From contig JAHBXS010000002.1 of the NCBI GenBank assembly GCA_019636375.1, positions 585,621 to 649,620 on the forward strand: a stretch of DNA of 64,000 nucleotides. The letters run 5' to 3'. The position numbers and the translations under genes are program-made. Shown one piece after another: positions 1 through 10,117 of this stretch (the stretch's first letter is position 1; the number at the start of each line of letters is the position of its first letter). Source of the DNA: Pirellulaceae bacterium. Lineage in GTDB: Bacteria > Planctomycetota > Planctomycetia > Pirellulales > Pirellulaceae. The notes under the pieces were generated by a model that saw only the letters and a program-made list of their open reading frames with translations, was not told the DNA's origin and ran no database searches.

Positions 1-217
1 TAGCATCTAACTATTGCTTCTGATTCTCCTGGCGTTGTAATTCACAGACATAAAGCCCCACAGAACTGATCTGATTCTTTCCGCAAGAATCGTTCATTCC
101 GATTTTACCAGATATGCCATGAAAAGAACCGGGGAAACTTGGGGAAGTTCACCCGGTTCTTACAGATTGATCTTTGTTGAGTTAGCGACAGCCGAAACCA
201 TCACTATCGCAAACAGT

Positions 218-1285
218 CTAGTCCCACTGCAACGCGCCACCCGTTTGGTATTCAGTAACTCGCGTTTCAAAAAAGTTCTTTTCCTTGGGGATGTCCATCG
301 TTTCGCTCATCCAAGTGAATGGATTCGGGCTCCCGTATTGCACCGGCAAGCCGATCCGCTCAAGTCGGCGGTCAGCGATATGCTGGACATAGTCGCGGAA
401 CAAACCGGCATTCAACCCCAACACGCCATTGGGCAAGCAGTCTTGAGCGTATGCGATTTCCAATTCAACGGCCTCACGTACGCGATCGACCATTTGTTGC
501 TTGAACTCAGGTGTCCAAATCTCTGGATTCTCCGCCTTGATTCCGTTGATCAAGTCGATTCCAAAATTGAGGTGAATCGACTCGTCGCGAAGAATGTACT
601 GAAACTGTTCTCCAATCCCCTTCATCAGGTTACGGCGATGGAAAGAAAGGATCATCACAAAGCCGGTGTAGAAAAAGACGCCTTCCATGATCAGGTAGTA
701 ACCGATCAAATTCTTTAGGAAAGCTTGAGCCCCCTCGAAAGTTGTGGTCGTGAAGTCTGGGTCGAGCACTTCACGCGTCAACTCCATCTCAAACGCATCC
801 TTCCGCGCAATCGCTGGGACCTCGCGGTACATGTTGAAAATCTCACCTTCGTCGAGGCCTAGACTTTCGACGACGTACAAGAACGTGTGAGTATGTACAG
901 CTTCCTCGAATGCCTGACGCAACAAATACTGGCGGCACTCGGCGTTGGTCACATGCTTGAAAATGGCCAGTACCAAGTTGTTACCAACCAGACTTTCGGC
1001 CGTTGAGAAGAAACCGAGGTTTCTCAAAATCACAACACGCTCGTCTGCGGTCAACTGATTGGAACGCCAAATCTCGATATCCTTGTTCATCGGGACCTCG
1101 GTTGGCATCCAGTGATTGGCACATCCATTGATGTAATGCTCCCATGCCCAATTGTACTTGAGGGGCATTAATTGGTTGACATCCACCTGATGGCAGTTGA
1201 TCAAACGCTTTTCCCTAGCATCAATCCGGGAAACTTTACCTTGGACCTCTACTCGTTCGGCTAAATCAATTGAATCTATCGACAT
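218..1285 (-). CDS. nrdB: Ribonucleotide reductase small subunit, class Ic type (NrdB)
   Basis: Small subunit of class I ribonucleotide reductase; it holds the metal cofactor that starts radical chemistry for dNTP synthesis in the cytoplasm. 355 aa from the chosen ATG at 1285, which has GGAGAG about 8 nt upstream; an upstream in-frame ATG at 1369 lacks this. Metal ligands are visible as E97 (in STAESLV), E128 and H131 (EEAVH), E201 (MEGVFFY), and E235 and H238 (RDESIH). The position of the usual radical tyrosine (four residues after H131) is F135, and the first ligand is Glu instead of Asp. Both substitutions are hallmarks of the class Ic Mn/Fe enzyme of Chlamydia, and the whole sequence reads very like the chlamydial protein. 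It lies about 100 bp downstream of nrdA in the same operon. Function is certain; the metal type is inferred. Confidence 0.96.
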   Translation of the reverse strand: MSIDSIDLAERVEVQGKVSRIDAREKRLINCHQVDVNQLMPLKYNWAWEHYINGCANHWMPTEVPMNKDIEIWRSNQLTADERVVILRNLGFFSTAESLVGNNLVLAIFKHVTNAECRQYLLRQAFEEAVHTHTFLYVVESLGLDEGEIFNMYREVPAIARKDAFEMELTREVLDPDFTTTTFEGAQAFLKNLIGYYLIMEGVFFYTGFVMILSFHRRNLMKGIGEQFQYILRDESIHLNFGIDLINGIKAENPEIWTPEFKQQMVDRVREAVELEIAYAQDCLPNGVLGLNAGLFRDYVQHIADRRLERIGLPVQYGSPNPFTWMSETMDIPKEKNFFETRVTEYQTGGALQWD

Positions 1286-1387
1286 CTCAAATCTCTCCAT
1301 GCTCTGAGTAAAACAAATCAAAAACGGGAGGAGCCGAGCGGAAGCGTTCACTCCCACTCGACTCCCCAATACGGGGTTCTGTAGGAC

Positions 1388-4258
1388 TTATTGACAAGCC
1401 TCGCAGTCGGGATCATCCAAGCGACAGGCTTTGATTTCCGGCTGCTGCTCGTTGATCTTAAAATCATCGGTGCTTTGGTTGGTGGTACCGGTCGCTTGTC
1501 GCTGAACGTGTACATCTCCCGAGGCACTCTTGTTCTTCATCCAACGGGGTTGGACACCGAACTTGTTGATATCCACTGTGGACTGTTCGACATTGGTGGC
1601 CCCCAACGTCCGCAAGTAATAGGTCGTCTTCAACCCTTTTTGCCAAGCCAAACGATACATGTCGTCCAACCTTTTGCCACTCGGCTGGCCGAGGTACAGA
1701 TTGAGTGACTGACCCATGTCGATCCATTTTTGGCGGCGGCTGGCACATTCGATCAACCATTTCGGTTCGATTTCAAACGCGGTGGCATAGCGGTCTTTAA
1801 TGTCCTGCGGAAGTCCCGGAATCTCGCCCAGCGATCCGTTGTAGTATTTGATCGCTTCGAGCAAATCATCGCACCACAAGCCACGATCCTTGAGTTCGTT
1901 GACCAAGTGAATATTGACCTGCACGAACTCGCCCGACAAATTACTCTTGGCAAACAAGTGCTTGTAGGTTGGTTCGATCGATTGGGTGACTCCGATGATC
2001 GTCGAAATGGTCGCCGTCGGAGCAATTGCCATCACGTTACTATTCCGCATTCCGTGCTGCCGAACATGCTCGCGAACAGGTTCCCAATCCATGCTGACCG
2101 AGCGATCCATATCGACTGGCATCCCGCGCTCTTTTTCGAGCAGTTCAACCGTGTCGATGGGCAACAAACCTCGGTCCCATTTCGAACCAGCGTAAGTCGA
2201 ATAGGCACCTCGTTCTTGAGCCAGCTTGCTCGACGCCATGATCGCAAAATAGGAAATCGCCTCCATACTACGATCCGCAAACTCTACCGCCGCTTCACTC
2301 GCATAACTGATTCCACAAGCCGCCAAGGCATCTTGGAAACCCATCAGCCCCAAGCCCACCGGGCGATGACGTGCGTTGGAATTGCGAGCCTCGTCTGTGG
2401 GGTAAAAGTTAATGTCGATAACATTGTCCAACATCCGTACGGCCGTCGTCACGGTCACTTGGAGCCGTTCCAGATCCAAGCCACCATCATTGACATGCTC
2501 GAGCATGTTGATGGAGCCGAGATTACATACCGCAATCTCATCCGCCGACGTGTTGAGCAAAATCTCCGTACACAGGTTGCTGCTGTGAACAACACCACAA
2601 TGATCTTGTGGGGAACGGATGTTTGACGGATCCTTGAAGGTGATCCAAGGATGCCCTGTTTCGAACAACCGCGTCAACATCTTGCGCCAGAGGTCGATCG
2701 CCGGAAGGGTACGGAACAAACGAATCTTCCCATCCCGAGCCGCGGCCTCGTACGCTTCGTATCGACGTGTGAATGCGTCACCGACCAAATCGTGCAAATC
2801 GGGAGTTTCATCGGGACTAAACAGCGTCCAGTCGCGTCCCTCAATCACCCGCTTCATGAACAAGTCGGGAATCCAATTCGCCGTGTGCATGTCGTGAGTA
2901 CGTCGTCGATCGTCACCGGTATTTTTTCGCAGATCCAAAAACTCTTCGATATCCATGTGCCAGGACTCGAGGTAGGAGCAGACCGCCCCCTTGCGTTTGC
3001 CGCCTTGATTGACCGCCACGGCAGTGTCGCTGACGACTTTCAAGAACGGGATAACGCCTTGGCTTTGGCCATTCGTTCCTTTGATATGCGAGTTGGTCGC
3101 GCGAATATTGGTCCAATCATTGCCCAATCCACCGGCCCACTTCGACAACTTGGCGTTGTCCGCCACCGCTTTAAAAATACTATCCAAATCGTCGGAAACA
3201 GTGCTCAGATAACAGGAACTCAATTGCGGATGGAGCGTTCCAGAGTTGAACAGAGTAGGAGTCGCTGACGTAAATCGAAACGTGGAAAGCAAGTTATAAA
3301 ATTCGATTGCCCGTTCTGTCTTCTCGGCACCTTCGTTGATCGCCAAGCCCATCGCAACCCGCATCCAAAAATACTGCGGAGCTTCGAAACGACGGCCATT
3401 GATATGCAGCAGGTAACGATCATAGATCGTTTGCAATCCGAGGTAGGGAAACTTCTCATCCCGCTCCGACACAATCGCAGCAGCCAAAGTTTCCAAATCG
3501 AACGTTTCCAATTCGGGGGACAGACGGCCGTTTTCGACCCCTAAGCGAACATATTGTGCAAAGCGCTCACGATAGCGAATCTTAACATCGTCGTCCTTGG
3601 GGGCTTTTTCCAATGACTCGCGGTAGATGATATTCAGCACCAACCGACCAGCAACCTTGTCAAAGGTTGGGTCTTTTTCGATCTTGGCCCGTGCTGCCAA
3701 AACCATTGCTCGGGCAATCTCCGCACCGGTAATCCCGTTATAAATTTGGTTCGCGACGTCTTGCGTCAAAGCATCTGAGTCAATGTCGATCGCCAGGCCT
3801 TCGCAGGCCCGATCGACTTGGCTTCGCAGCCTCTCGAAATCCAGAACTTCGGTCTCACCATCGCTGTTGACCATCGACAGCGAAGACTCTTGGCCATCGT
3901 CGATCGCGCCCGGTGAACGCAACTTCCGCATCTTGGCATGTTCAGCACGGTACAAAATGTAGCGGCGCGCGACCGAGAAATACTCGCCTCGCATGAGCTC
4001 GCTTTCGACCAAGTCTTGAATCTTTTCGACGTTTACCGATTCGCCTTGGGTCACTCGCCGCAATGCCTCGGCAACGACCTCTTCCGTCATTGAGTCGATT
4101 TTTTGCAGCAACTCGACTTCCAATTGGTCCGGAACCTCGAACCCCTTCTCTGCACAGAATGCCTTAGCCATCGCTCGGGCAATCAGTTCGCGGTTAAAAT
4201 CAACAACGCGCCCGTCGCGTTTGCGAACCACCAGTTTCGTTTCCAACTCCTTCAACAT
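1388..4258 (-). CDS. nrdA: Ribonucleoside-diphosphate reductase large subunit (NrdA)
   Basis: Catalytic subunit that reduces NDPs to dNDPs with NrdB. 956 aa from the ATG at 4258, preceded by GGGAGC at a good distance; an in-frame ATG at 4354 would add 32 unlikely residues. An N-terminal ATP-cone ([13 protein letters not shown]) provides dATP/ATP regulation, and a second ATP-cone-like segment begins near residue 130. The barrel contains SSCYLST (redox Cys), SNLCTEI (catalytic N-C-E triad) and CNLGSIN (second redox Cys). The C-terminus ends [12 protein letters not shown], the shuttle cysteine pair. It is transcribed with nrdB. Two candidate NrdR boxes lie about 430-470 bp upstream. Identification is secure. 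Confidence 0.97.
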   Translation of the reverse strand: MLKELETKLVVRKRDGRVVDFNRELIARAMAKAFCAEKGFEVPDQLEVELLQKIDSMTEEVVAEALRRVTQGESVNVEKIQDLVESELMRGEYFSVARRYILYRAEHAKMRKLRSPGAIDDGQESSLSMVNSDGETEVLDFERLRSQVDRACEGLAIDIDSDALTQDVANQIYNGITGAEIARAMVLAARAKIEKDPTFDKVAGRLVLNIIYRESLEKAPKDDDVKIRYRERFAQYVRLGVENGRLSPELETFDLETLAAAIVSERDEKFPYLGLQTIYDRYLLHINGRRFEAPQYFWMRVAMGLAINEGAEKTERAIEFYNLLSTFRFTSATPTLFNSGTLHPQLSSCYLSTVSDDLDSIFKAVADNAKLSKWAGGLGNDWTNIRATNSHIKGTNGQSQGVIPFLKVVSDTAVAVNQGGKRKGAVCSYLESWHMDIEEFLDLRKNTGDDRRRTHDMHTANWIPDLFMKRVIEGRDWTLFSPDETPDLHDLVGDAFTRRYEAYEAAARDGKIRLFRTLPAIDLWRKMLTRLFETGHPWITFKDPSNIRSPQDHCGVVHSSNLCTEILLNTSADEIAVCNLGSINMLEHVNDGGLDLERLQVTVTTAVRMLDNVIDINFYPTDEARNSNARHRPVGLGLMGFQDALAACGISYASEAAVEFADRSMEAISYFAIMASSKLAQERGAYSTYAGSKWDRGLLPIDTVELLEKERGMPVDMDRSVSMDWEPVREHVRQHGMRNSNVMAIAPTATISTIIGVTQSIEPTYKHLFAKSNLSGEFVQVNIHLVNELKDRGLWCDDLLEAIKYYNGSLGEIPGLPQDIKDRYATAFEIEPKWLIECASRRQKWIDMGQSLNLYLGQPSGKRLDDMYRLAWQKGLKTTYYLRTLGATNVEQSTVDINKFGVQPRWMKNKSASGDVHVQRQATGTTNQSTDDFKINEQQPEIKACRLDDPDCEACQ

Positions 4259-5110
4259 CGCGTCTTGCTCCCTATTTAGAAAACCAATTCTTCCCCCCAA
4301 CGCCCCGTGGTGGTCGCGGTTGGAAACTACAAACGGTTGTTGATCAACCATCAAACAACACTATCGTTGTTGGCTCCGACACGTTTGGTCGTGCGACAAA
4401 AGAAAGCCCTCAAGAGCTTGAGATTTGCTTCCGTGCGCTGCGAACTCCGTCCCGTTGCCGTGTCTCCTGAGAACTCCCATGATTCGTTGGTAACACCAGA
4501 AACTCCACCAAGAAAACCTCAGCAGCGTTTCGGAAACTACCCAGTTCTAACGGTCCCAATGCAGGCCCGCCAAAACCCTCTCGCGAAACTCAGAGAAGAC
4601 CCAAATTTTGGAATTTCACCAATATTTCACGGTATTCTCTTGGTTTTTTAATTGCCAAGTGCTATCACCCAATTTCGCAGTGAGGCCCAATATATCGATA
4701 CTTTTCAGCTTGTCAACACAACATTTAGTGTCCCAAGCTATTATCGGGATTGAGCGGGGGAAATCCTATCAAAAATCAAAGAACTGAACAGCCTCCCCTG
4801 CTAGCATTTTTTTGTTTTTCTAAAATTTGGCCCTTTGGCGACCAGCCCGCTCCGACGCGGAAGCAGCGAAAATCGTCCTGATATTTGGAAAACGGTCCTC
4901 AACTCCGCAGTTTTTTTGGTGTTGGCAAAAAAGAATTCTTGCTGATAATTCAATTGTGGATTACGTGTTGAGAACTCAACGCTGATTTTGGTTGGAAGGG
5001 AAATTGCGAAATCATTCGAAGCGGCATTCTCAAAAGGATTGTGGCCGCGTAAGGGGGCAATTTCGCAATATGAATAGGGAGACCGTATTCTGGACGGGTT
5101 TGCCAAACAA
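4259..5110. other. Long intergenic region upstream of nrdA
   Basis: About 850 bp between the divergent nrdA and SprT-like genes. Short open frames on both strands have no recognisable content and overlap each other. The only signal I can support is the pair of NrdR-like palindromes at 4685-4731. The distance from these to the nrdA start implies a long 5' leader or an unseen small gene. Confidence 0.6.
4685..4731. promoter_or_regulatory. Candidate tandem NrdR boxes upstream of nrdA
   Basis: At 4716-4731 lies ACACAACATTTAGTGT, which fits the 16-nt NrdR box (ACAC-WATATATW-GTGT) at 14 of 16 positions. At 4685-4700 lies GCCCAATATATCGATA, a weaker match with the central AATATAT core. The starts are 31 bp apart; NrdR boxes usually occur in pairs about three helical turns apart. 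NrdR is the (d)ATP-sensing repressor of nrd operons. Position upstream of nrdA supports the call; the second box is weak and no NrdR gene is in the window. Confidence 0.5.
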
Positions 5111-5848
5111 TTGATTAGCCAACGATTTCAGTCAACTGAAGTCTTGCAGCGGCAAGCTGCCATTCGCGCGGGGATGCAAACGGCCGACGGGAAATGTCGC
5201 GACGGTCACTTCAGCGCTCTCAGCACAGACCATTTGGCCCTCCTATTTGAGCTTATCGACCGGCATGCATTCGGCGGGGAAACGCTCAAAATGCTCGCCA
5301 TTACGGGGCATCGCTTGGAATTTCGATTGGCCCGTCGCATGACCCATTGTGGTGGAAAAACCACAACGACCATTCGCCCTGGAAAATCGCAAAAGTCATT
5401 CGAGATTGCGATTTCACCCAAGTTAATCTTTGATTCGTTCGTCCATCAATCAACCGTCGTGGTTACGGGAGTGAAATGCGAGACGCCGCTGGACGCTCTA
5501 ACACGAATAATGGAACATGAGATGTTGCATCTCTTGGAGATGGCCTTGTGGAACAATTCCAGTTGCAGCCGCCAGCGATTTAAATCCTTAGCCCACAATT
5601 GGTTTGGGCATCTGGAGTCGAACCATCGCTTGTTGACACCTCGTGAAAAGGCAGTGCAACAGTTTTCAATTCGGGTCGGCAACCAAGTAAGCTTCCGTTT
5701 TGAAAACACAACGTTGATTGGTCGTGTTAATCGGATCACACAACGCGCGACCGTTCTGGTCCCCGATCCATTTGGTCAACGCTATACGGATGGGACTCGC
5801 TACCGGAAATACTACGTTCCTTTAGGTCAACTGCAACGAATCGCGTAG
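5111..5848 (+). CDS. SprT-like putative zinc metallopeptidase
   Basis: About 245 aa with the zinc-protease motif HEMLH within IMEHEMLHLLEMALW, followed about 30 residues later by HNWFGH, which could supply the third ligand as in SprT/Spartan-type proteins. No signal peptide, so probably cytoplasmic. The C-terminal part (VGNQVSFRFENTTLIGRVNRI onward) is beta-rich and may be a small substrate-binding domain. The start is uncertain: the longest frame begins at TTG 5111 without a clear ribosome site; the first ATG is at 5174. Convergent with the next gene, sharing a bidirectional terminator. The family role in processing DNA-bound proteins is known for Spartan homologues but is only an inference here. 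Confidence 0.7.
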   Translation: MISQRFQSTEVLQRQAAIRAGMQTADGKCRDGHFSALSTDHLALLFELIDRHAFGGETLKMLAITGHRLEFRLARRMTHCGGKTTTTIRPGKSQKSFEIAISPKLIFDSFVHQSTVVVTGVKCETPLDALTRIMEHEMLHLLEMALWNNSSCSRQRFKSLAHNWFGHLESNHRLLTPREKAVQQFSIRVGNQVSFRFENTTLIGRVNRITQRATVLVPDPFGQRYTDGTRYRKYYVPLGQLQRIA

Positions 5849-5919
5849 TGTCACCAATGCTTGCCCGCTGCCATGTTTGCTTGTTTGCAGCAGAAACCAG
5901 TAGCCTCAGCCAAAAAAAA

Positions 5920-5951
5920 ACCTGCTGCACAAAGGGCAGCAGGTTGAAATT
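5920..5951. terminator. Bidirectional rho-independent terminator
   Basis: CCTGCTGC (5921-5928) and GCAGCAGG (5936-5943) form an 8-bp stem with a 7-nt loop. A run of A precedes it and a run of T follows, so it can stop both the SprT-like gene (+) and the secreted-protein gene (-). Confidence 0.85.
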
Positions 5952-5975
5952 TTTTTCAGTTAAACCCGAATCAAA

Positions 5976-7196
5976 CTAAGGGTTGATTGGCGAAACAGGA
6001 GGAGCTGGTTGAGCACTGAAATCGATGTTGTCGAACAGTTCAGTCAAAATCCAGCCCAAGATCGCGAATCGCGCGATCGATGCCAAGGCACCGCCGCCGC
6101 CGAAACCACCGCCACCGCAACCACCACCACAGCCACCGAAGCCACCCCAGTCGCCTGCGCCACCACAGCAACCGCCAGCAGCAACACCGCAGCCAACTTC
6201 TGATCCAACAAAGGAGCCGTCTACCACACTGCCACCGAATTCGTTTGCGTAGCCCAATTGCTCGCCGACGATGTGTTGGTCACCTGGAACTGTCGAGGTT
6301 ACATCCAACGCAGGAGAAATGTGATTGCCTTGAGCAACAATCATCTCGCCGCCATCAACAACTACTGAGTCTTGATCAACAGCTTCGAAGCTCAAAGCGG
6401 AAATCCCGTCTGGTCCCTTCGAAACGAATTCGTACACTCCAGGCTCGATTCCATCAAATCGGAAACTGCCATTGTCTTCAACAACCATTGAGCCAACAAG
6501 TTCTTTGTCTTTCAATAGGTGAACCTTGGTTTCTCCAGGAGCACTAGCATCAGCCAAAGTGTTCACGTTTCCAACCAGCACACCATTGCGAACCGATACT
6601 AAGTTCGAACCAGGTGCAGGAACTGAACCGTTGTCGACGAAAGACATTTCTGCCAAAACTTCGGCTGGCAATCCCAGGTCTTGACCAAGAATGGATACAA
6701 CACGATCAAATTCTGGACTGATTGGAGCCACTTCGATGATGTTATTGGTTTCGGATGTGTAGCTGTCAGCCAATCGAACACCGAAAGCTGCAAATCCCTT
6801 CGAACCCGTCGCTACGAATGAATAAGCGCCAGGCTCAAGACCCGCTGCTTGGAAACTTCCGTCTTCAGCCGAGTAGCCTTGATAGGCAATCTTGCCATCA
6901 CGGATAAAAAACACTTTTAGATTGCTGACACCAGATGCATCTTGATCGGAGATGGCCTTGCCAACACGTCCACGAACGACGCCATCGGCTCCGATTGCTA
7001 CCGTGTGATTTCGAAACGTCCCGGCCAATAAAGAAGGTGCCTTATTCGCAGCAACGATTCCAGCCATCGGACCTTCTCCGACCAATGATGGCTGATTTTC
7101 GGTGAAGTAGCTGTGGCTTGATACCGCAGCAGTTGCGAATAGCGGCAACGCAATGACCGCCAACGCCAACCGGAATACTGAATAAAATTCTTTCAT
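5976..7196 (-). CDS. Secreted protein with two carboxypeptidase-regulatory-like domains and a Gly/Cys-rich tail
   Basis: 406 aa. An N-terminal signal peptide is visible (basic start, then LALAVIALPLFATAAVSS). Two related beta-sandwich repeats follow, near residues 70-155 and 205-290. Each carries a dG.F...GlePG.Y.FV pattern (SFQAAGLEPGAYSFV and SFRFDGIEPGVYEFV), typical of carboxypeptidase regulatory-like or SdrD B-like domains. The C-terminal part is extremely rich in Gly and Cys (for example GGCCGGAGDWGGFGGCGGG), then a short hydrophobic segment and a proline-rich end. Probably exported to the cell envelope or outside; structural rather than enzymatic. Such Gly/Cys-rich secreted proteins recur in planctomycetes. 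Precise function unknown. Confidence 0.75.
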   Translation of the reverse strand: MKEFYSVFRLALAVIALPLFATAAVSSHSYFTENQPSLVGEGPMAGIVAANKAPSLLAGTFRNHTVAIGADGVVRGRVGKAISDQDASGVSNLKVFFIRDGKIAYQGYSAEDGSFQAAGLEPGAYSFVATGSKGFAAFGVRLADSYTSETNNIIEVAPISPEFDRVVSILGQDLGLPAEVLAEMSFVDNGSVPAPGSNLVSVRNGVLVGNVNTLADASAPGETKVHLLKDKELVGSMVVEDNGSFRFDGIEPGVYEFVSKGPDGISALSFEAVDQDSVVVDGGEMIVAQGNHISPALDVTSTVPGDQHIVGEQLGYANEFGGSVVDGSFVGSEVGCGVAAGGCCGGAGDWGGFGGCGGGCGGGGFGGGGALASIARFAILGWILTELFDNIDFSAQPAPPVSPINP

Positions 7197-7820
7197 TTTG
7201 TCACCAAATTCCTGAACTTTGAGGATGATGTGATGTGTTTGAATTGGGAAAGGTGATCCAATTATCTTGGAGTCAGCTAATCTATTTAAGTCAACCCAGA
7301 CCGAAGAGTCAAGCCGTTAAACAGGGTAAAATAGAGAAATTCCTCTTGTTGTCCGGAATTCCCTAAATACGACGTTTAAACTCCTCTAAATGTAGTCGCT
7401 AAAATTGCCTTTTCAAGCAACTTTTCCTCAAATAACCAAAATTCCCCTAAATGGCTAGGGTTTCCGATTAAAAACCCGCAAAAATTGTGATTTGCTGCCA
7501 AATCTGCCGTCTTCAGCCCACCAATGCGACAATGAGCAACCTCGGACATGCCTGAAAATTGCCCTATTCTGGAGAAGTTCGTCCATTCGAGACCTATAAA
7601 TTTCCGTTTTTTTGGCAATTTTCGTTTTCTAAGGCGGATTTGTCACCATGTTTAGGGCTTGATCCGATTACCCCGCAAATCCAATTCTTGGCGAGGCAAT
7701 CGCACGATGGCCGGAGCGGTTTAAAGACTGCACCGACTCGATACGGAACATTCTTTTCGGAACTTAGGCCGAACAAAAAATGGACGCCGTAAATGGGCTC
7801 CGCCGAAAACTCAAACAAGC
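7197..7820. other. Intergenic region, no gene seen
   Basis: About 620 bp between the secreted-protein start and the thiG stop. It is AT-rich near 7300-7620 and presumably holds the promoter of the secreted-protein gene. Open frames here overlap on opposite strands and have no recognisable domain. Confidence 0.5.
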
Positions 7821-8705
7821 CTATTCGCCTGAGCTCGGAACATGTTTCCTCGTGATCACTCCAAATTCGGGACTGCTCGCCGACGCAAAACGACTTTTTT
7901 GCATGGGCACGGCAAGAAAAGCTTTGCGACCAGCCCTAACGGCTAAACTCATTGCCTCCGCCATTCTTACGGGATTTCCAGCCTTGGCCACCGCTGAATT
8001 CAACAGCACGGCGTCGGCACCAATTTCCATTGCCAATGCGACGTCACTAGGTGTGCGAATGCCAGCATCAACGATTACCGGACATTCGGCCATCTGGCTC
8101 TTCAAATCGTCGATGATGATCCGCAAATGATTGGGATTGCTAAGCCCCCCCCCCGAGCCGATCGGACTCCCGGCGGGCATTACCGCCGCAGCTCCCGCTT
8201 GATACAAACGCCGCGCCAGAATGGGGTCGTCGCTGCAATAGCACAGAACTTTGAATCCGATTTTCACCAACTGCTCTGTGGCATTGAGAGTCTCAATAGG
8301 ATCGGGGAGGAGCGTTCGACTATCACCCAAGACCTCTAATTTCACTAGGTCAACAACCGAACAGCCAAACGCTTTTAAAATCTCACGCCCCATTTTTGCA
8401 CAACGAACCGCCGTCGCCATGTCGTAGCATCCCGCTGTGTTGGGAATTATCCGCAACTGCTCAACGTTCAAAAAATCTAAAACGTTGCGTCCCCCTCCAT
8501 CACTCAAGCGTTCACGTCGGACGGCAACCGTCACGGCATCGGCTTCACTGGCCGCTAACGCTGCTCTCATGACTTCGAGCGACTCATAACGACCCGATCC
8601 CATCAACAATCGGTGGCGAAACAAAACACCACCAATTACCAGCGGAGAGTCGTGCATCTCCGCATGCTTTTGGTGATCTTGATTGTCATTCTGAAAGTCG
8701 CTCAT
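7821..8705 (-). CDS. thiG: Thiazole synthase ThiG
   Basis: Makes the thiazole phosphate moiety of thiamine from deoxyxylulose phosphate, dehydroglycine and ThiS thiocarboxylate. 294 aa, TIM-barrel. Family motifs seen: LLMGSGRYES (N-terminal phosphate loop), VKLEVLGD with the Schiff-base lysine, VMPAGSPIGSGGGL and VDAGIRTPSDVALAMEIGADAVLLNSAVAKA. The N-terminus (about 20 residues rich in Asn/Gln/His) and the C-terminal 25 residues extend beyond the usual length of about 260. A run of ten G on the coding strand encodes part of the SGGGL loop. It is the last gene of a lipA-thiS-thiG operon, 13 bp after thiS. Confidence 0.96.
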   Translation of the reverse strand: MSDFQNDNQDHQKHAEMHDSPLVIGGVLFRHRLLMGSGRYESLEVMRAALAASEADAVTVAVRRERLSDGGGRNVLDFLNVEQLRIIPNTAGCYDMATAVRCAKMGREILKAFGCSVVDLVKLEVLGDSRTLLPDPIETLNATEQLVKIGFKVLCYCSDDPILARRLYQAGAAAVMPAGSPIGSGGGLSNPNHLRIIIDDLKSQMAECPVIVDAGIRTPSDVALAMEIGADAVLLNSAVAKAGNPVRMAEAMSLAVRAGRKAFLAVPMQKSRFASASSPEFGVITRKHVPSSGE

Positions 8706-8718
8706 GAGTTGACCTGCT

Positions 8719-8943
8719 CTACCCGCCGCCCATCAGCGTCACAATTTCCAGTGCGTCTCCCGGCCCCAAGACCGTCGTTGAAAAATCGTCCGGCGGAACG
8801 ATTTCCATATTTCTTTCGACCGCGATTTGCCGGGGGTTCAACCCATGTTGCTCGATCAACTGCGACAGCGTACATCCCTCAATAATTTCTTGAGGAATGT
8901 CGTTAATCGTGACCGTGAGTGTATTTGTTTGTGACAATTCCAC
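8719..8943 (-). CDS. thiS: Sulfur carrier protein ThiS
   Basis: Small ubiquitin-like sulfur carrier, 74 aa, ending in the required Gly-Gly (VTLMGGG). Internal pattern INDIPQEIIEGCTLSQLIE...IAVERNMEIVP matches ThiS. The C-terminal glycine is thiocarboxylated and gives sulfur to ThiG, encoded immediately downstream. The start is a GTG at 8943 with AGGG upstream. It begins 12 bp after lipA, so the three genes are probably co-transcribed. No TPP riboswitch was recognised upstream. Confidence 0.93.
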   Translation of the reverse strand: MELSQTNTLTVTINDIPQEIIEGCTLSQLIEQHGLNPRQIAVERNMEIVPPDDFSTTVLGPGDALEIVTLMGGG

Positions 8944-8955
8944 CTCGCGGTTTCC

Positions 8956-9894
8956 CTAAAAGCTCTCTGCCATATCGCGGGCGTGATAACTGCTGCGAAC
9001 AAACGGCCCGCTGGCCACTTTTTTGAAACCCATCGCCTTGGCCTTCTCGCCCAGAAACTTGAACTCGTCGGGATGCACGTATTTGACCACCGGCAAATAC
9101 CGCTTTTCGTCCGGTTGGAGATATTGGCCCAATGTGAGGAAGTCGCAATTGACTTTTAAGAGATCCGCCAGAACATCTAGAACTTCTTCGGTCGTCTCGC
9201 CCAATCCGAGCATCAGTCCGCTTTTGGTTTTAATCGTCGGATTCTGTTCCTTAACACGCCTGAGCAACTCCAGCGTCCAAGCATAGTCGCTTTTTGGTCC
9301 TCGCACTCGGCGATAGAGTCGAGGCACGGTCTCGGTATTATGATTGAAGACTTCGGGGGCGGCTTCGATCACGCGATTCAACGCCAGTTTGTTGCTGATG
9401 AAGTCCGGTGTTAACACCTCCACAGAAGCTCCCGTGCGATTCCTCACTGCGACTACACACTGGTAAAAATGCTCTGCACCGGCATCCGGTAAATCATCGC
9501 GAGTCACCGAAGTGATGACCACATGCTTGAGTCCCAAGCGAAACGCGGCCTCAGCCACTCGCTCCGGCTCGTCACCTTCTAACGCCTCTGGACGGCCGCG
9601 ACCGACCGCACAAAAACCACAGGGTCGCGTGCAGACGTTGCCCATCACCATAAAGGTCGCCGTCTTCTGCGAGTAACACTCCATTCGGTTCGGACACCGC
9701 GCGTTGTCACAAACGGTCTCCAACCTCAACTCGTCTAATAATGTCTGAGTAAAGTGATTGACATTGCCCTTGGGTACTTGTCGCTTGAGCCATTTAGGCA
9801 ACCGTCGCGCTGGAATTTGTTCGACGTTCGTTTGGCAACCGCCGGTTTGGCAACCGGACGACGATTGCGCTGAAACTATTGGTAATTGAGTCAT
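8956..9894 (-). CDS. lipA: Lipoyl synthase LipA
   Basis: Radical SAM enzyme that inserts two sulfurs into protein-bound octanoyl groups to make lipoyl cofactors. 312 aa. The auxiliary cluster cysteines are in CDNARCPNRMEC; the radical-SAM triad is CTRPCGFC; the C-terminal RSSYHA holds the serine ligand of the auxiliary cluster. The N-terminal 25 residues contain two extra cysteines in a Gln/Ser-rich stretch not needed by the fold. First gene of lipA-thiS-thiG, an arrangement joining two sulfur-insertion pathways. Divergent from smpB across about 220 bp. Confidence 0.97.
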   Translation of the reverse strand: MTQLPIVSAQSSSGCQTGGCQTNVEQIPARRLPKWLKRQVPKGNVNHFTQTLLDELRLETVCDNARCPNRMECYSQKTATFMVMGNVCTRPCGFCAVGRGRPEALEGDEPERVAEAAFRLGLKHVVITSVTRDDLPDAGAEHFYQCVVAVRNRTGASVEVLTPDFISNKLALNRVIEAAPEVFNHNTETVPRLYRRVRGPKSDYAWTLELLRRVKEQNPTIKTKSGLMLGLGETTEEVLDVLADLLKVNCDFLTLGQYLQPDEKRYLPVVKYVHPDEFKFLGEKAKAMGFKKVASGPFVRSSYHARDMAESF

Positions 9895-10117
9895 AAACTG
9901 TTAAAAAACCTCGATGGTTTTGGGTCATTATTTGAATCATGAAATCAGGGTCTGGACCACGAGGAACAGATTCCGATTTCCCCGTCATTATGGGCTCTGC
10001 GAGGCGTTTTGCCAAATGTCCCTTGACTTTTCGGAAATTTGCGGCCAAAGTCGTGAACTATTGAGTAATGGACAGTCTCGTTATTTGCTACTCGCACTTT
10101 GATCACCCGATTCCATC

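Noticed and set aside
119..718. Plus-strand open frame opposite nrdB
   Set aside because: Lies within the coding region of nrdB on the other strand and has no family features.
1730..3268. Plus-strand open frames opposite nrdA
   Set aside because: Antisense shadows of a well-supported gene.
4801..5106. 101-aa minus-strand frame upstream of the SprT-like gene
   Set aside because: No ribosome site, no recognisable pattern, phase-rich AT sequence.
8719..9894. TPP riboswitch upstream of thiS-thiG
   Set aside because: thiS starts 12 bp after lipA, leaving no room, and no TPP aptamer-like sequence was seen before lipA.
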